A stretch of DNA of 64,000 bases from Paraphaeosphaeria minitans (Eukaryota; Ascomycota; Dothideomycetes; Pleosporales; Didymosphaeriaceae). Both the position numbers and the translations under genes were made by a program. Positions 49,449-60,778 of the stretch are shown here, in pieces; within the stretch, counting starts at the first letter, position 1; every line of letters starts with the position of its first letter. The DNA is taken from the NCBI GenBank assembly GCA_015832175.1, contig WJXW01000009.1:682001-746000 (forward strand), given 5' to 3'. Below the pieces are notes generated by a model. That model saw only the letters and a program-made list of their open reading frames with translations, was not told where the DNA came from and ran no database searches.

Positions 49449-51560
49449 GTTTTCTACTTGTCTCCTATCTAGATCTAATTTCTATAGTAGGTATTATAAA
49501 GATTAAGGGTTGTATAGTAGTATACACCTAATAGGCTGTTAAGCGTTTCTCTAACTAAAGGTAGTAGGTAATAATCCTTAATAGTAATCGCGTTAAAGCC
49601 CTAATAATCTACGTAAAGCTATAGTGTACTATGTTTCTTAGAGGTAAATAAAATTAGTACTTTAGCTAGACTAGTGCTATACCTAATCTATCCCTTTTTT
49701 AAGGTATTTTCTAGATACTTCTAAAATACCTTAAGCTCCTGCTCTAAGAGATTATAAAGTAGTCTTTAAGAAGGTTCCTTTTGCTCTATAATAGGGATAG
49801 TATAATTAGATTTTTTAAAATTTAGTAGGGTAGACGCTGCTTTTTTATAAAATATATTACTATATTCGCGTAATACGTTAGAAATACGTAGTACCTACGC
49901 TACGTGCACTTTATTAATACGCTCTAGATACTCTAAACTTATACTAGTTCTCTATAAGACCTCTAAAAGAAATAATTTTAAGCTAGTATACTTTATGTTA
50001 TCTTTAAAGTCCTTTATAGTAATAAGCTATAGTATAGCTATAGTATAGCTCTAGCGCTATATTTATAAGCTGTAATTAAAGTAGATATCGCCTTCTTAGA
50101 GAAAGTAGTTAATAAGTAAAAAAGAGATCCCTTCCTTATTAACGTTATAAATAGTAGTCTTTATTCTACGCTCTACCCCTATATTGTCTATAATACGTAT
50201 CTAGAGCGTATATATAGCGTGGGTGCTCTACCTTTAGGCCTTAATCTATTCTAGTTTAGGGAGCTTAGCCCCTTTAATACGTTTTAAGTTTATTTTAATA
50301 GTAATAATCTAGCTAATTAGGCTAATATTAGCCTATAGGTTAAAAATTATTTAGAGTTCCCTCTCTAAGCCTATATTTCTAGCTGCGCTACACGTGCGCT
50401 GTATATCTAGTAAAATATAAATTAGTAGACGCCTTACTATACCTAGGTTATAGGTAAGGCTTAGCCTTTTCCCATATAGTTTACTTATATAGGAATCTCA
50501 TTAGAATTACTACCTTTATATTTATTAGTATAGTAGCTAGTTTTATAGCAATTATAGTAGGTAACACTTTTTTTATTCTAGGTCTTACTACTACTTTTAG
50601 ATATTTAGTAGTTTAGCGTAGTATCTTTAGATTTCTTTAATATATAACGTAGGCTTAACTTCTATATTATAGGTGTATAGTGTAGGTTTCGCTTAAGCGT
50701 AGAGCCTAAAGCGATAAGGTCTTTTCTAGTTATAGGCACCTAATAGTAGTTAGTAATAGCCCTTTATAGCTTAGGTTTAAGCTTAGAGAAGAGGTGCTGC
50801 AACTTTTACTTTCTAGTATAAAGTATAAGTTAACCTTTAAAGATATTAAGGTAGGTTATAAAGAAGTAGATAGTTTAGTCTTTTTACTATATTACCTAAG
50901 TATACGCTATAGCTACTTCTAGGCCATAATTTACAAGATCTAAAAGTAAGTTAAGTATATACTACTTAAAGTACTTCTAGATAGTTATTTCTCCCTTAGC
51001 TTTAAAGGTGCGCTTATAGTGTGTATACTATAGTTCTCTTAGATCGCCTATAAAATACTATATTACCTAGATAACCTTATTTCTATTCTGCACAAATTCT
51101 TATAGTAAGAGTCGAAAGGCTACTTTATAGGAATAGAAGAATTTATAATATTCTTTAAAGTTCTTACCTCTATATTTAATAGGGTCCTTAGGTTAAAGTG
51201 TACACTTAACGTATATTACTATATATACTATAAGCGCGTCCTGCTTATATGTGTTAGTTAATAGAATTTTAATATTTTTAGTAATAGCTACTACGCTAGG
51301 GGTTTAGCTTATACTTTTAAATTAGGAGATTTTATTTTCTAAGATATAAAGTTAATATATAGTATAAAGCTTACTACGCTTCTTTTTAGTAGCTAAGATA
51401 CGCTGCCTAAGTATTAAAGGTAAGCTTAAGTTATACGTTACTAGCTTTTCTTCTATGTACTAGATAAGAGGGTCTTTGCTACCTTTAGGGGCTTTAGGTA
51501 AAGTCTACCCTTTACTAGTAGCTTATATAACTCTAGGAGCTATCCTTAGACTATTGTAGA
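49449..51560 (-). pseudogene. F2 gag-pol, 5' part (gag and N-terminal RT)
   Basis: The minus-strand N-terminal RT (about 49,730-49,454), the protease region and gag (about 51,500-50,550) run parallel to F1 at 34,240-36,300. The frame is broken by TAA/TAG. It joins to 47,071 across element G. Confidence 0.85.
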
Positions 51561-51568
51561 TAATGTAT

Positions 51569-51788
51569 TGTTATATAAGGTCTAGTTATAGGCAATAGTA
51601 TTTACTTCACACTAGAAAGGATAGTAAAAGGATAACTTAATAGTATTAATAGAATAATATTTATCTTATATAGAGTTAGGGCATAGTATAGGTTTTACGC
51701 AGCTAGCTCACTTGGCGTATAGGCCCTTTATAGGTCCTTAGCGCTAGATGCTACAACACTATAATAATATCGTGATCTACCCGTTATA
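51569..51788 (-). repeat. 5' LTR of chromovirus F2
   Basis: Starts TGTTATATAAGG, ends CCGTTATA, 220 bp. It marks the right end of the F1-F2 tandem. Confidence 0.9.
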
Positions 51789-53100
51789 AAAACTTAGATA
51801 TATATATACTTCCTTTTAGAAGAAGCGTAAGCTCTTATAGAAAGTTTAGGGCTATTAGATCTATAGGTAGGTAAGTAGGATTATTTTACTAATTAGTTTA
51901 ATTATTAGCAATTATAAAATTCTTAGTAGTAATAGCTCTATTATTAAATTTATTATTACTAGAAGTTATAGGGCTATTAAAAACTAATACTTAGTCTAAT
52001 ACCTCTAAGATAGGTGTAGGTTGCTAAGGAGTAGATACTATACGTAATATATATATAATTATAGACGCAGTTATTGGCTATTATATAGCTAGTAGTACTA
52101 GACAGATTCTAGGCAAAGGTAGTTATGGCAATAAAACTCTAAATAGAGGTTACAGCGTAAAACCTATTTAATAAAATAATAGTTAGGGTAGTAATCTAAA
52201 TACCTCTAGAAGAGTTTATAGGCTATATATTAAAGTGTAAGTTAGTGTTGAAGTATAAGTTAGTGTTAAAGTGTAAGTTACTGTTAAAATATAAGTTAGT
52301 ATTAAAGTGTAAGTTAGTATTAAAGTGTAAGTTAGTATTAAAGTGTAAGTTAGTATTAAAGTGTAAGTTAGTATTTAAGTGTAAGTTAGTATTAAAGTGT
52401 AAGTTAGTGTTAAAAGAGGTTTAGTTAAGAGTTATAATAGAGATAGTAAGGATATTAGTAGTGTTAATACTATGTTTATAGAAGCTAGTAGATAATCTAG
52501 CGTACTAGCATTAAAGCTAAGAGAGCGCTGTTTATAAAGAGGGTATATAGGTAAGAGAAGAGCGTATTTTCCTCTACACTATATATATTTTTTTATAGAT
52601 TTGCTGCTTTTAAAGGAATTAATAGCTAGATTAAGTATATAACTATACTTAGTATAATAAAGTGCTATATATTAGCTAGCTATTAGTTATAGACTTACTA
52701 AAGAGTAGTAAGTAAAGAGAGGTTACTAAAGTGTTTAAGAAGTAGTAAGTGTGAAAAACTATACATAGAGTAGTAAGATATAGGAAGCTTTTACTAAGTA
52801 TTAGTTTTAGTATTAGGTAATTTTTGTAGGTAAAGAGCTACCTAAATAGTTAAGAAGCGTAGAGTATTTATAGCGTATATTTAGTATAAATAAGAGTAAA
52901 TATTATACTACTATTTATATACTGTTGTCTGTATAGTTCTACACATTAGGTAAGATAATATTACTTTTAAGAATATTCTACTAATCTACTTTATGAAAAC
53001 CCTATTCTGCCTATTGCTAAAGCTTATAAACCTTATAGGCAAGAACTTCCTCCTAATCTAGATTATTTGTATACTATAGAAACTATTAATACTATATAAT
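51789..53100 (+). other. RIP-degraded relic with an 18-bp tandem repeat
   Basis: Unidentified sequence in which plus-strand frames read as protein if TAA/TAG are taken as Gln/Trp, for example a Pro/Tyr-rich stretch near 53,005-53,090. It appears to continue after the solo LTR at 53101 and again after element H, so it is the host DNA of both. No family is recognised. Confidence 0.45.
52233..52412 (+). repeat. 18-bp tandem repeat, about 10 copies
   Basis: Head-to-tail copies of GTGTAAGTTAGTATTAAA with few differences. Since 18 is a multiple of three, the array keeps frame; in one plus-strand frame with stops read through as Gln it would encode a Lys-Val-Gln-Val-Ser-Ile type hexapeptide repeat. 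Confidence 0.93.
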
Positions 53101-53338
53101 TGTCCGTACAGTTTATCGTACAAACAGCACTGAGTGAAATAGGGGCCTGCCTACCTGTGGGAACCCGCATAAGGACCCACTACTTAGGTTAGCGCTAAGA
53201 GGCAGAGACTTTATAAGGTCCTTAGTGCCCCTTTGTACGATAGACTAGACGTAATTAATTAAACCTACTTCTTACCCTTTACACGATAGTATACTATTAA
53301 CCCTTAAATGCTTAATTGCAGATTAAGCCAAACCTACA
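53101..53338 (+). repeat. Solo LTR of the G/H family
   Basis: 238 bp, starting TGTCCGTACAG and ending CCAAACCTACA, in the opposite orientation to the LTRs of G and H. A target-site duplication ATAAT is present on both sides (53096-53100 and 53339-53343). This indicates insertion followed by LTR-LTR recombination. Confidence 0.93.
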
Positions 53339-53702
53339 ATAATAATAATTAAATAGTATTTAATAAACATAAGCTACTAGAACCTAAACGCTAGAGGGAG
53401 TAAAGTACTATCTTTTACTACTTTAGTATTTATTTATATAGGCACTGTAATTACGCGCTAAAGTAGGAGATTTAATAGTATATATAGAGGCAGTTTAAAT
53501 ATATTAGGTAATGTAAAGATAAATAGAAGGAATGCCTAGAGATCCCTATATAGTATTAGCACTATAAGGTAACGTAATTTATAGACACTAACCTTATTTT
53601 TATAAATATAGCAGCTACGCCTTTACTTATAAGCAATTCTGTATTATGTATAATAGGTGCCTTAGTCCTAAGGGGGGTATTACTATATTAAACTATTATA
53701 AT
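53339..53702 (+). other. RIP-degraded relic between solo LTR and element H
   Basis: A continuous plus-strand frame is readable with TAA/TAG taken as Gln/Trp, about 110 codons long with a hydrophobic stretch near its end (about 53,600-53,690). It is not assigned to a family. Confidence 0.4.
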
Positions 53703-53940
53703 TATTAGTTTAGCTTAATCTATAATTAAGCACTTAAGGGTTAATAGTATACTATTATATAAAGGGTAAGAAGTAGGTTTAATTAATTACGTCTAGTCTA
53801 TTATACAAAGGGGCACTAAGGGCTTTATAAGGTCTCTACCTCTTAGCGCTAACCTAAGCAGTGGGTCCTTGTGCGGGTCCCTACAGGTAGGTAGGCCCCT
53901 ATTTTACTTAGTGCTATTTGTACAATAAACTATACAGACA
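53703..53940 (-). repeat. Left LTR of element H
   Basis: Starts TATTAGTTTAGC (TGTTGGTTTGGC before RIP), ends TATACAGACA, 238 bp. Confidence 0.93.
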
Positions 53941-54989
53941 CTATTAGTCTTATTTATCTTCCTCTTTTTTTATGTAATAGTCTTTATCCTCTAGCTCTCC
54001 TTTAAAGTTAAGGATATATACTTATACATTTATAGCAGAGGGTTTGTGTTTATAGAAGTTAGTGCATAATAATATATATTACCTTCTAGCTTACTAGGTA
54101 TCCCTTAGTAAATAGTTAGTAGACTAGTATTCTTTTTTATAGTATATAAAGTATTTCTACTTTATATAAGAGCTTAAACTTCTAAAGTTACCCCTTCCTT
54201 TTAGTCTAAAGGTTAATTTACCTCTAAAGGGGCTAGATTCTTTTATATAATTAGGATTATTATATTATTAATTAGTATAGTACACCTCTTTACTATCCTA
54301 AAGGAAGTATAACTTCTTTCTATCTTTAGTAATTTAAAGTAACACATAAAGGTCGCTAAGTAAGCCTTCTACTTATTTTTAGGGTTAAACATAGCTTGTT
54401 TAAGGTTAAAATAGCCGCAGTATGCTTACATAATAGTAGTGTATAGCTATAGTTTACTATTAAAGCCTTATCTAAAAGCCCTTTAAGCTAAGGTAAGCTT
54501 ATTAATTATTACTTCTAGGGCCTTATATAATATAGCAGCTAGATTATCCCTTTTATAGCGTTTACAGGTAAGAGTAGTCTAGTCTATCTAGTACTAATTA
54601 TAATTAACACTAGTGTTAAAGTGCCTATTTAGTCTATTATACAATTCATCCTATAGAAGTCCTAGTCTAATATTATATAGGTAGTAGGTGCTCGCACGAT
54701 TAGAAAGGATTCCTAGAAAGATATTTATATACTAGTCTTATAGTATACCTAGCCTATAGCATAGTTCTCTAAAAACTTTTACCTTATCTACTAGGATGTT
54801 ATATAGCCTACTAGTGTAATTATTCTCTTTACTCTAAGCCTTCTAAAAGAGGATAATCTTGTCTAGCTAGATATAAGCATAATCTCCTAGTTATTAAGGA
54901 GACTAGAAGTGTCTAGCCTCTTTGTACAATGTAGTTTATTAGGTAAAAGTAGTTTAGGTTTTAGGCTACTGCTACTAGTGTAGCTCTAT

Positions 54990-55607
54990 ATATAGTGTCT
55001 TTATCCTCGCATATATAGGGATAGGCCCTAGTTATACTCTATGTGTATATATGTTACCTACAGATAGTGTAGGTTACATTATTAGAATTATGCGAAGTAG
55101 TTTAGGTTACAGTTATAGTGTTATTATACGAAAGGTCTATAGCTTATAGTTAAGCTGTAACAGTTTAAAGAGTTTCTTTATATAAGTGTCCTTTATTATA
55201 ATATTAGTAGCAATAAAGCCTTTTTTTATAAGAAAAGTAATAAGCTCTCTTCTTACTATATAACTAATTTTATTAAAGATTCTCTCCTTTTAGTTATTAA
55301 AATCTTTAGTAAAAGAAGAGATTACCTCTTTACTTTTAAAACTACTTACGCGATATTACGCAATTATATATACTATATAGGTGTTTAGCTATTTTAGAGA
55401 AGGGGGTAGGTAGCTGTGTAGATCTACTCTATCTACTTAGTACTTTTATATAATCTCTCCTCTTAAGGTAATAGCCTTAATATTTATTACTTCCTTTACT
55501 TATTAAAGCTATATTACTTTGTCTTCCCACTAAGGAGGCAGTATTAATTGTTATATAACGTCCTTAGGTTATAGTTCCTCTAGGAAGTCTCCTAGTCTTA
55601 AGGCCAT
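54990..55607 (-). pseudogene. RIP-inactivated frame in element H, unknown protein
   Basis: From ATG at 55607 the minus strand has one continuous frame of about 200 codons in which every stop is TAA or TAG, as expected of a Gln/Trp-containing gene hit by RIP. The start region (MALRLGDFLEEL) and Lys/Ile-rich middle match no family known to me. In element G the corresponding start is ATA. It may be a gag-like or accessory protein of this pol-less element. Confidence 0.45.
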
Positions 55608-55628
55608 ATTATTGTTATTTTTCTTAGT

Positions 55629-55720
55629 TATATAACGTGTCTATATTTAGTTATTGCTAGTTTAATTATACAACGTGTTTACGTTTAGTTATTACTAGTT
55701 TAATTATACAACGTGTTTTT
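55629..55720. repeat. 38-bp tandem repeat in H (also in G at 48,893-48,990)
   Basis: Two to three copies of a 38-bp unit containing ACAACGTGTTTACGTTTAG and TTATTACTAGTTTAATTAT. The array is conserved in both G and H. Confidence 0.85.
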
Positions 55721-55944
55721 TAGGGTTATAAGGGGGTTTACTATCTCCTTTCTTTTCTATAGAATAGCTTAGACTAGATGACATAACTCTTTACAGATAT
55801 ACGCGCTTTATTTCTACTTATTATATAATTTAAAATTTAATCTCTAGTAAAGGTAATAATACAGAGCCTACGTATCTAGCTTATAGGGCGCTCTATCCTT
55901 AGACCTTACTAGTTTGCAGTTAATTAAAATTAACTACTAATTAG

Positions 55945-56182
55945 TGTTAGTTTGGCTTAATCTGTAATTAAGCATTTAAGGGTTAATAGTATACTATTAT
56001 ACAAAGGGTAAGAAGTAGGTTTAATTAATTACGTCTAGTCTATCGTACAAAGGGGCACTAAGGGCTTTATAAAGTCTCTGCCTCTTAGCGCTAACCTAAG
56101 CAGTGGGTCCTTATGCGGGTCCCCACAGGTAGGTAGGCCCCTATTTTACTTAGTGCTATTTGTACGATAAACTGTACAGACA
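55945..56182 (-). repeat. Right LTR of element H
   Basis: Starts TGTTAGTTTGGC, ends TGTACAGACA, 238 bp. It is among the best preserved copies of this LTR in the window. Confidence 0.94.
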
Positions 56183-56530
56183 ATAATAGTATTTATAGGT
56201 GTTATAGAGGTATTATCTATATTACTAGTAATAGATAAGAAAGATAATAACAATAAAGATAAAGTGTAAGCTATAGATACTAGTAAAAAGGGTAGTATTA
56301 TTAAAATAGAAGTATATTTTATTAAAAGTAGTAAGAAGGGAAAAGTAGTAGAGTTTTCATAGTATTAGGTAGTAATAGTTAAGCCTACCTATACGTGCAA
56401 AAGAAAAGGGGCTACGTAGTAGTATAATTAGGTGTATCTACTTTAGAATTAGTAAAATGTTATTATATTAGGTTTTAGGAGCTAATTAGCGCTTGTAAAA
56501 GTAGGCTTATAGCCTAATAACAACGCTGTA
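56183..56530 (+). other. Last RIP-degraded segment before the gene-bearing end
   Basis: A Lys-rich plus-strand relic continues the host DNA of H. Around 56,530-56,570 the base composition changes sharply: CpA/TpG becomes normal and G+C rises. This is the edge of the repeat island. Confidence 0.6.
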
Positions 56531-58036
56531 TTGGTGTCCTAATTAAGCCCTGCGTTTTCTCCAGTTTACAAAGTTCTACCGTAAGAAGCTCATTCTTCTC
56601 TCCTCACTGCGTTCGTCTTTCATCATGAGCAATAACGTTAAGATCACACTTAAAGAGAGCACGACCCTAATCTCATTATACGCTTACTATACCGTATATG
56701 GGAAGTGAGATGAGATCAAGGAGCGAGATCACGGCGACCGAACAGGCCCTTAGTCTATAGTGCCCGGTTCTCCTCTATGGCAACATGACGTAACTTCTGA
56801 ACTCCACTCGTGGTGTCCTGACGGTACTGTATCTAGGTGAGGCACTGCATGTAGGTAGGGAGGTAGGTAGAGCTCAGCCGGGTAGATAGGTAGCTTGACT
56901 ATTTAACAAGACACCTAGAGAGCGACCATTCTACCTACTTCCGCTCCTGCCTACCTCATTTGATGTCTACGACAGTAGCGACATGCCATCGCGTCACATT
57001 GTGCGCATGAAGCTAAACCACTGAGATGCATCGCAAAGTCTCAGTCGGCCTGGACCTGTTCGTCCGGATCGGCGAGCTCCGCAATGGCGTCCGCGACCGT
57101 GTTGACTGCTAGAGCTAGGTACGGTATGGTGTGCGCGAGCTCAACATCGCCTAGGAACGACAGGTGCGCTTCGATCTCGCTGTGAAAGTTTGTCGAATGC
57201 GATGGCACTATCCGGCGGGCTTCCAGTAGGCAATTTTCTTTTGCCGCCGAAGCCATGTATACCGGCTTCTTCCAACTGCAAATTCTATGCCGTTATCTCG
57301 TCATCTAGAATGTTCGGCTGTGGGGCTACGACAGTAATTAGGTACCGAAGTGTTGCTCATTCTAGAGTGATGACAACACGATGGATAGATCGGTCAGAAC
57401 AAGATGCGTCAATATCGCGATTGCTCAACAAAACCAACATAGCGTCGGCGAATGCTTGAGTAAGTAGGGATGACTACGCGTTGCAGTGAAGCTAGGATAT
57501 TGCGGAACGCGCTGCTTCATTTCCAACACCACGATACCGGATTACGTCTGCGCTTTGCTTCCAAAGTATAACGAGGACGGTCCATGGTTCTCACGCATGT
57601 AAGTCTGGAGCATTTACGTTGGTGACCAATTGGAGAGCCTAGGGCAAAGCGACGCATACACCTTGGTACTTGGAAAGAGTAACATTGCCTTGATCTTCTC
57701 TAAGAGTATCTATCCTAAGTGTGTGCACGGCTATCAGCAGAAACTCATAGGCGCGAGCCTCATACTGCGATCATGGTCGGCGACATTCAGTCACCGGTAT
57801 CATCCCAGGATTACTTCTGTATATGTACCTCTGCAGCCGGCATTTTACCCGGTGCCTTAAAACGGCACCCTGAGGTCGATCGTACGCTATTCGCTGCATC
57901 GATCTACATCCATGGCTACTGGCAGATTGGGCGAAACCGCTTGTGTCGTACGCAGCCATGGAAGGTCGTATCCTCATAATGAAGGTTCATATCTGCCTCG
58001 GAGGTCATGTTCCATCAACTTCTAACTCGAAGCAGA
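56531..58036. other. Intergenic, balanced composition, no intact gene
   Basis: There is a degenerate (GGTA)n-like stretch at about 56,846-56,896. A minus-strand frame from about 57,977 to 57,041 can be followed with seven stops, including TGA, and its last part (57041-57256, 71 codons) is open. I could not identify a protein and the stop count is only about half that expected by chance, so a decayed gene is possible but unproven. Confidence 0.45.
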
Positions 58037-59729
58037 TCATGAGCTGGCTGTGAGATGCTTGCCATCGTTCTGCAGCTCCACAAGCCCCACCTCATCATCT
58101 AACTGGGTCGAATCCACCTTAGTGTCTACAGTCTTCGTGATCTGTGTGTCAAATAAGCTGCCGTCCAAGGTCGATTTCTTGTTCCTCGGGGTGCTCCGCT
58201 TTCCACTGGATATCCGAGCGTTGGGCGTTCCGTCGTCGTACTGTCAAATGCAGTTAGCGGATACTCTTGGGATCTGCGTCTGTATCGTAGAGCCTTACCC
58301 TGAAATTCGAATCATCTTCAGAAGATGCGAAGAAACATCTGGGGAACAAGTGGCCGAAGAACCGTCGAAACATTGGCATGCAGATGCAGATCAACCCAAC
58401 GTTCTGCTCTAGCACCGAGTATAAAGCTGCTTCGAGACTGTCGTACATGGGGTTGTTTGAATTACCGTATGTGGCGATAGTTTGTATACGGATACATGAG
58501 ACTATCATCGTCCTAGAAATGACTCAGTATACCAAGCGGTGGGTAAGATTGGAGGTACTCACAGGACGCCTGTGCTGAAAATGCAAACCATGAAAAATTT
58601 CCGCCTCAAACTCAGCTTGAGCTTCAAAAGCTGTGGAATCGGCACCGTCAATATGCCCAAATCGATGGCAAAGTTCGTACCCGCTGCGGCATAGATGAAC
58701 GCATTCTGGTTCATGCAGTAGTGGTAGGGCTCCTCTTTCATCCAACCAGTCCAGACGGCTCTGATAGGGAGACAAGAGAAGATCAAGGCCAGCTCAAATC
58801 CCAGAGAATGGCAGACGGTAATGCCCATGAGTATGAAGACTGTGGTGCGGACGCCCTGCGTCGGGAAGATGTAGAGGAAGAAGAATAGGAAGGTCAACTT
58901 GGTGAACCCGATCGTTAGGAAGTAACCGGCTTGCGACGCATATATCATCTGGAAGGTCAGCTTGGATAGGCCCTAAAGGTGCTGGCGTAGGTTAGGTACG
59001 ACTAACCTGCAGGACCCTGATTATCTTCCATGTTTCGACCGTCCACGTATCCTTCCCTAAGCCAAGACCAGGTGTGATCAATTGGAGCACCGTCAAAGGG
59101 ATTGAAAAAAACCAGGCCGCGAGCGCGCACTACAGTGGTTACGATTTCAGTGGGGCCACAAGAGCGGGGTCAGATACGAAGTGTCTTCGTGACAAGGCGA
59201 CTTCGCACGAGAGAGTATCCTACCACGTCGTCCCATCTCCAATGCTCAGAGAGAAGCGCCACAGTGGATCGCATGATTATGGCCAGCAGTGCGAGTGCAC
59301 CGGACACGATTGCAACCCACAGGAGTTTGCCGGTCTTGTCACGAATTGGCGCATGGCACATCGTTTGCGTTGTATTAACAGCGACTGCTTGAGTCAGGTC
59401 GTAATTCTGGGAGCATCGTCCCAACCGTGTGAGTCGTTCGTACCTAGAGCCTGCCTGATTGTACACGATGCGCCTACACAGCCTTGTATCGCTGCATGTA
59501 TCGCAGGCGATGCGCAAATACAAGGCATGTCGGTGGGTTCGCATTCCGTCTGGTTCTGAACGGCCGCTCCGAAACATGTTTGCTAAAGTTTATTAGTGTT
59601 CTATCGCGTAGAGGCCGTTGAATCATGGCAGTGATTGCTTACGGCGCAGTCAGGAAGATGGCCCAGTACAGGGCATATAGAAAAGCTAAAGAAAGCAAGC
59701 ACACGGCCCAAAAGACTAATCCACTGCAT
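58037..59729 (-). CDS. CFEM-domain seven-transmembrane receptor (PTH11-like GPCR)
   Basis: Seven exons: 59729-59643, 59582-59444, 59387-59224, 59129-59007, 58948-58563, 58512-58299, 58240-58037, giving 438 residues. All six introns (60, 56, 94, 58, 50, 58 bp) are GT-AG and the phases agree. Residues 1-24 look like a signal peptide. An extracellular CFEM domain follows with eight Cys (28, 32, 43, 50, 52, 64, 69, 86) and the P-x-C-A-x2-C and C-I-C signatures. Next come seven hydrophobic segments with the family's WDD motif (127-129), FP after the third or fourth helix, and a cytoplasmic tail with an acidic KTVD...DDEV end. Such receptors sit in the plasma membrane and sense surface or host cues. 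An in-frame ATG at 59738 is an alternative start; 59729 has A at -3. The gene is divergent from the P450. Confidence 0.87.
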
Positions 59730-60778
59730 CGTGAGCATCAATGAAGAATACGACGGTGGACTGTCCTATGTCAAGTCACAGCCCGTGGAAGGTAGAAAGT
59801 CGACGGCGAACCAAGACGACGTTGCAACGCCCAGATTCCTCGCATGGCATTGCAGTGACCACTTGAGGTTCGGAAGTGCCCCGGTGCCTCCATGGGCGTT
59901 TGCCGGGGGAAATGGTTTATGGGTTCCTTTGCAGGGATTACCGGTATCCAGTTACAATACCTACTGTTGCAATGCCTAGTTCGCAATAGGCGCGTCTCCG
60001 TCCCGAGAAGAGGACCGGGCGTTAACTGGAATTCATAACGTGCGTGGGCCTGTTGTGCGAAGAGGCGTCTCATAGGTACCCGACGATATTCCTACTTTGA
60101 GTATATGGCCGCTCCGAGTGTACAACCACACCACACGCAGTCTGAGATCGTCACGTTCGATCAACGGCCTATCGTATGACACAAATCCATTGTTTGTGGG
60201 CTGTCTAATCCGAATGAGTACCCGTACCCTGTAATCGGATATTAGCGACCCACATGCGTGAAACCTTTGGCCCCCTTCCACGAGAGTCGCTACAACACAC
60301 TCGACCTGCCGTTTTCTTACACTTGACTGAATTTAGTCTATCTTTGCGAAGTTAGTTTACAGAAACAACTGAAAAATCTTCATACTCTAACTCTATTCTA
60401 TCTCTAACCCTATCTAGCTCTAACTTTGCTAACCACTGTCTTACACAACTCTCTAAATGCAGTTTAAGCCAAGTGTAACTAAACAGCAAGTTGAGTGTGT
60501 TCCGATTCGCCCCTTCAACGGGTTTTCGTGGACTTGAACCTGTGAATAGAACCGCTTCGTATTCTGTTTTCGCCCGAGCTAATCGTTGCAGACCCCAATT
60601 CACACCGTTTGCGGGTTCGCTCGCAACGGTTACTATGCGGGGCTGAGGTGGGCTGCCTCTCCATATCTTTCCGCTGTCGTACGAGTCGACGAACGGATGG
60701 ATCCTGAAATAGAACCAGTTCTTCGGGCCAAATTGTTGCACGCGCTGCGCCGCCCACCTTGCACAGCTTCCCATTCCG
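59730..60778. promoter_or_regulatory. Shared intergenic region between divergent GPCR and P450 genes
   Basis: About 1.05 kb separates the two start codons, so both promoters must lie here. A CCAAT box is at 60595-60599, about 180 bp before the P450 start. No further gene is convincing: the frames that happen to be open on either strand lack conserved motifs. A pyrimidine-rich stretch with TCTAAC repeats is at about 60,385-60,430. Confidence 0.45.

Larger units (their letters stand above)
36346..51788 (-). mobile_element. Chromovirus F2, split by elements C and G
   Basis: LTRs are at 36346-36566 and 51569-51788. The interior of 15,002 bp falls to about 5.91 kb when element C with one TSD copy (6,711 bp) and element G with one TSD copy (2,382 bp) are subtracted, matching F1. 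F2 runs in the same direction as F1 and shares the central LTR with it, giving an LTR-interior-LTR-interior-LTR tandem. The 3' flank beyond 51788 is unidentified relic DNA. Confidence 0.88.
53703..56182 (-). mobile_element. Pol-less LTR element H (G family)
   Basis: 2,480 bp with 238-bp LTRs (53703-53940 and 55945-56182) and a perfect target-site duplication ATAAT (53698-53702 and 56183-56187). The right half of the interior matches G (54,950-55,944 against about 48,200-49,210), while the left part differs. There is no pol. A purine-rich stretch (minus strand, AAAAAAAGAGGAAGATAAAT) next to the left LTR supports minus orientation. Confidence 0.88.

Noticed and set aside
1..56530. Mitochondrial or centromeric origin of the AT-rich DNA
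   Set aside because: The content is nuclear LTR retroelements with TAA/TAG replacing Gln/Trp codons, target-site duplications and preserved CpG; this fits RIP. A centromere cannot be excluded by sequence alone but no satellite array is present.
57190..57459. Plus-strand open frame of 89 codons
   Set aside because: No conserved block, no splice-linked partner exon, and it overlaps the equally weak minus-strand frame.
57041..57977. Possible decayed minus-strand gene with seven stops
   Set aside because: Seven stops in about 310 codons is only moderately below chance, TGA occurs among them, and no family motif is visible; kept only as a remark in the intergenic entry.
59170..59577. Minus-strand open frame of 135 codons taken as its own gene
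   Set aside because: Its second half is exon 3 of the CFEM-GPCR, while its first half is the wrong frame across exon 2 and intron 2; the CFEM Cys appear only in the other frame.
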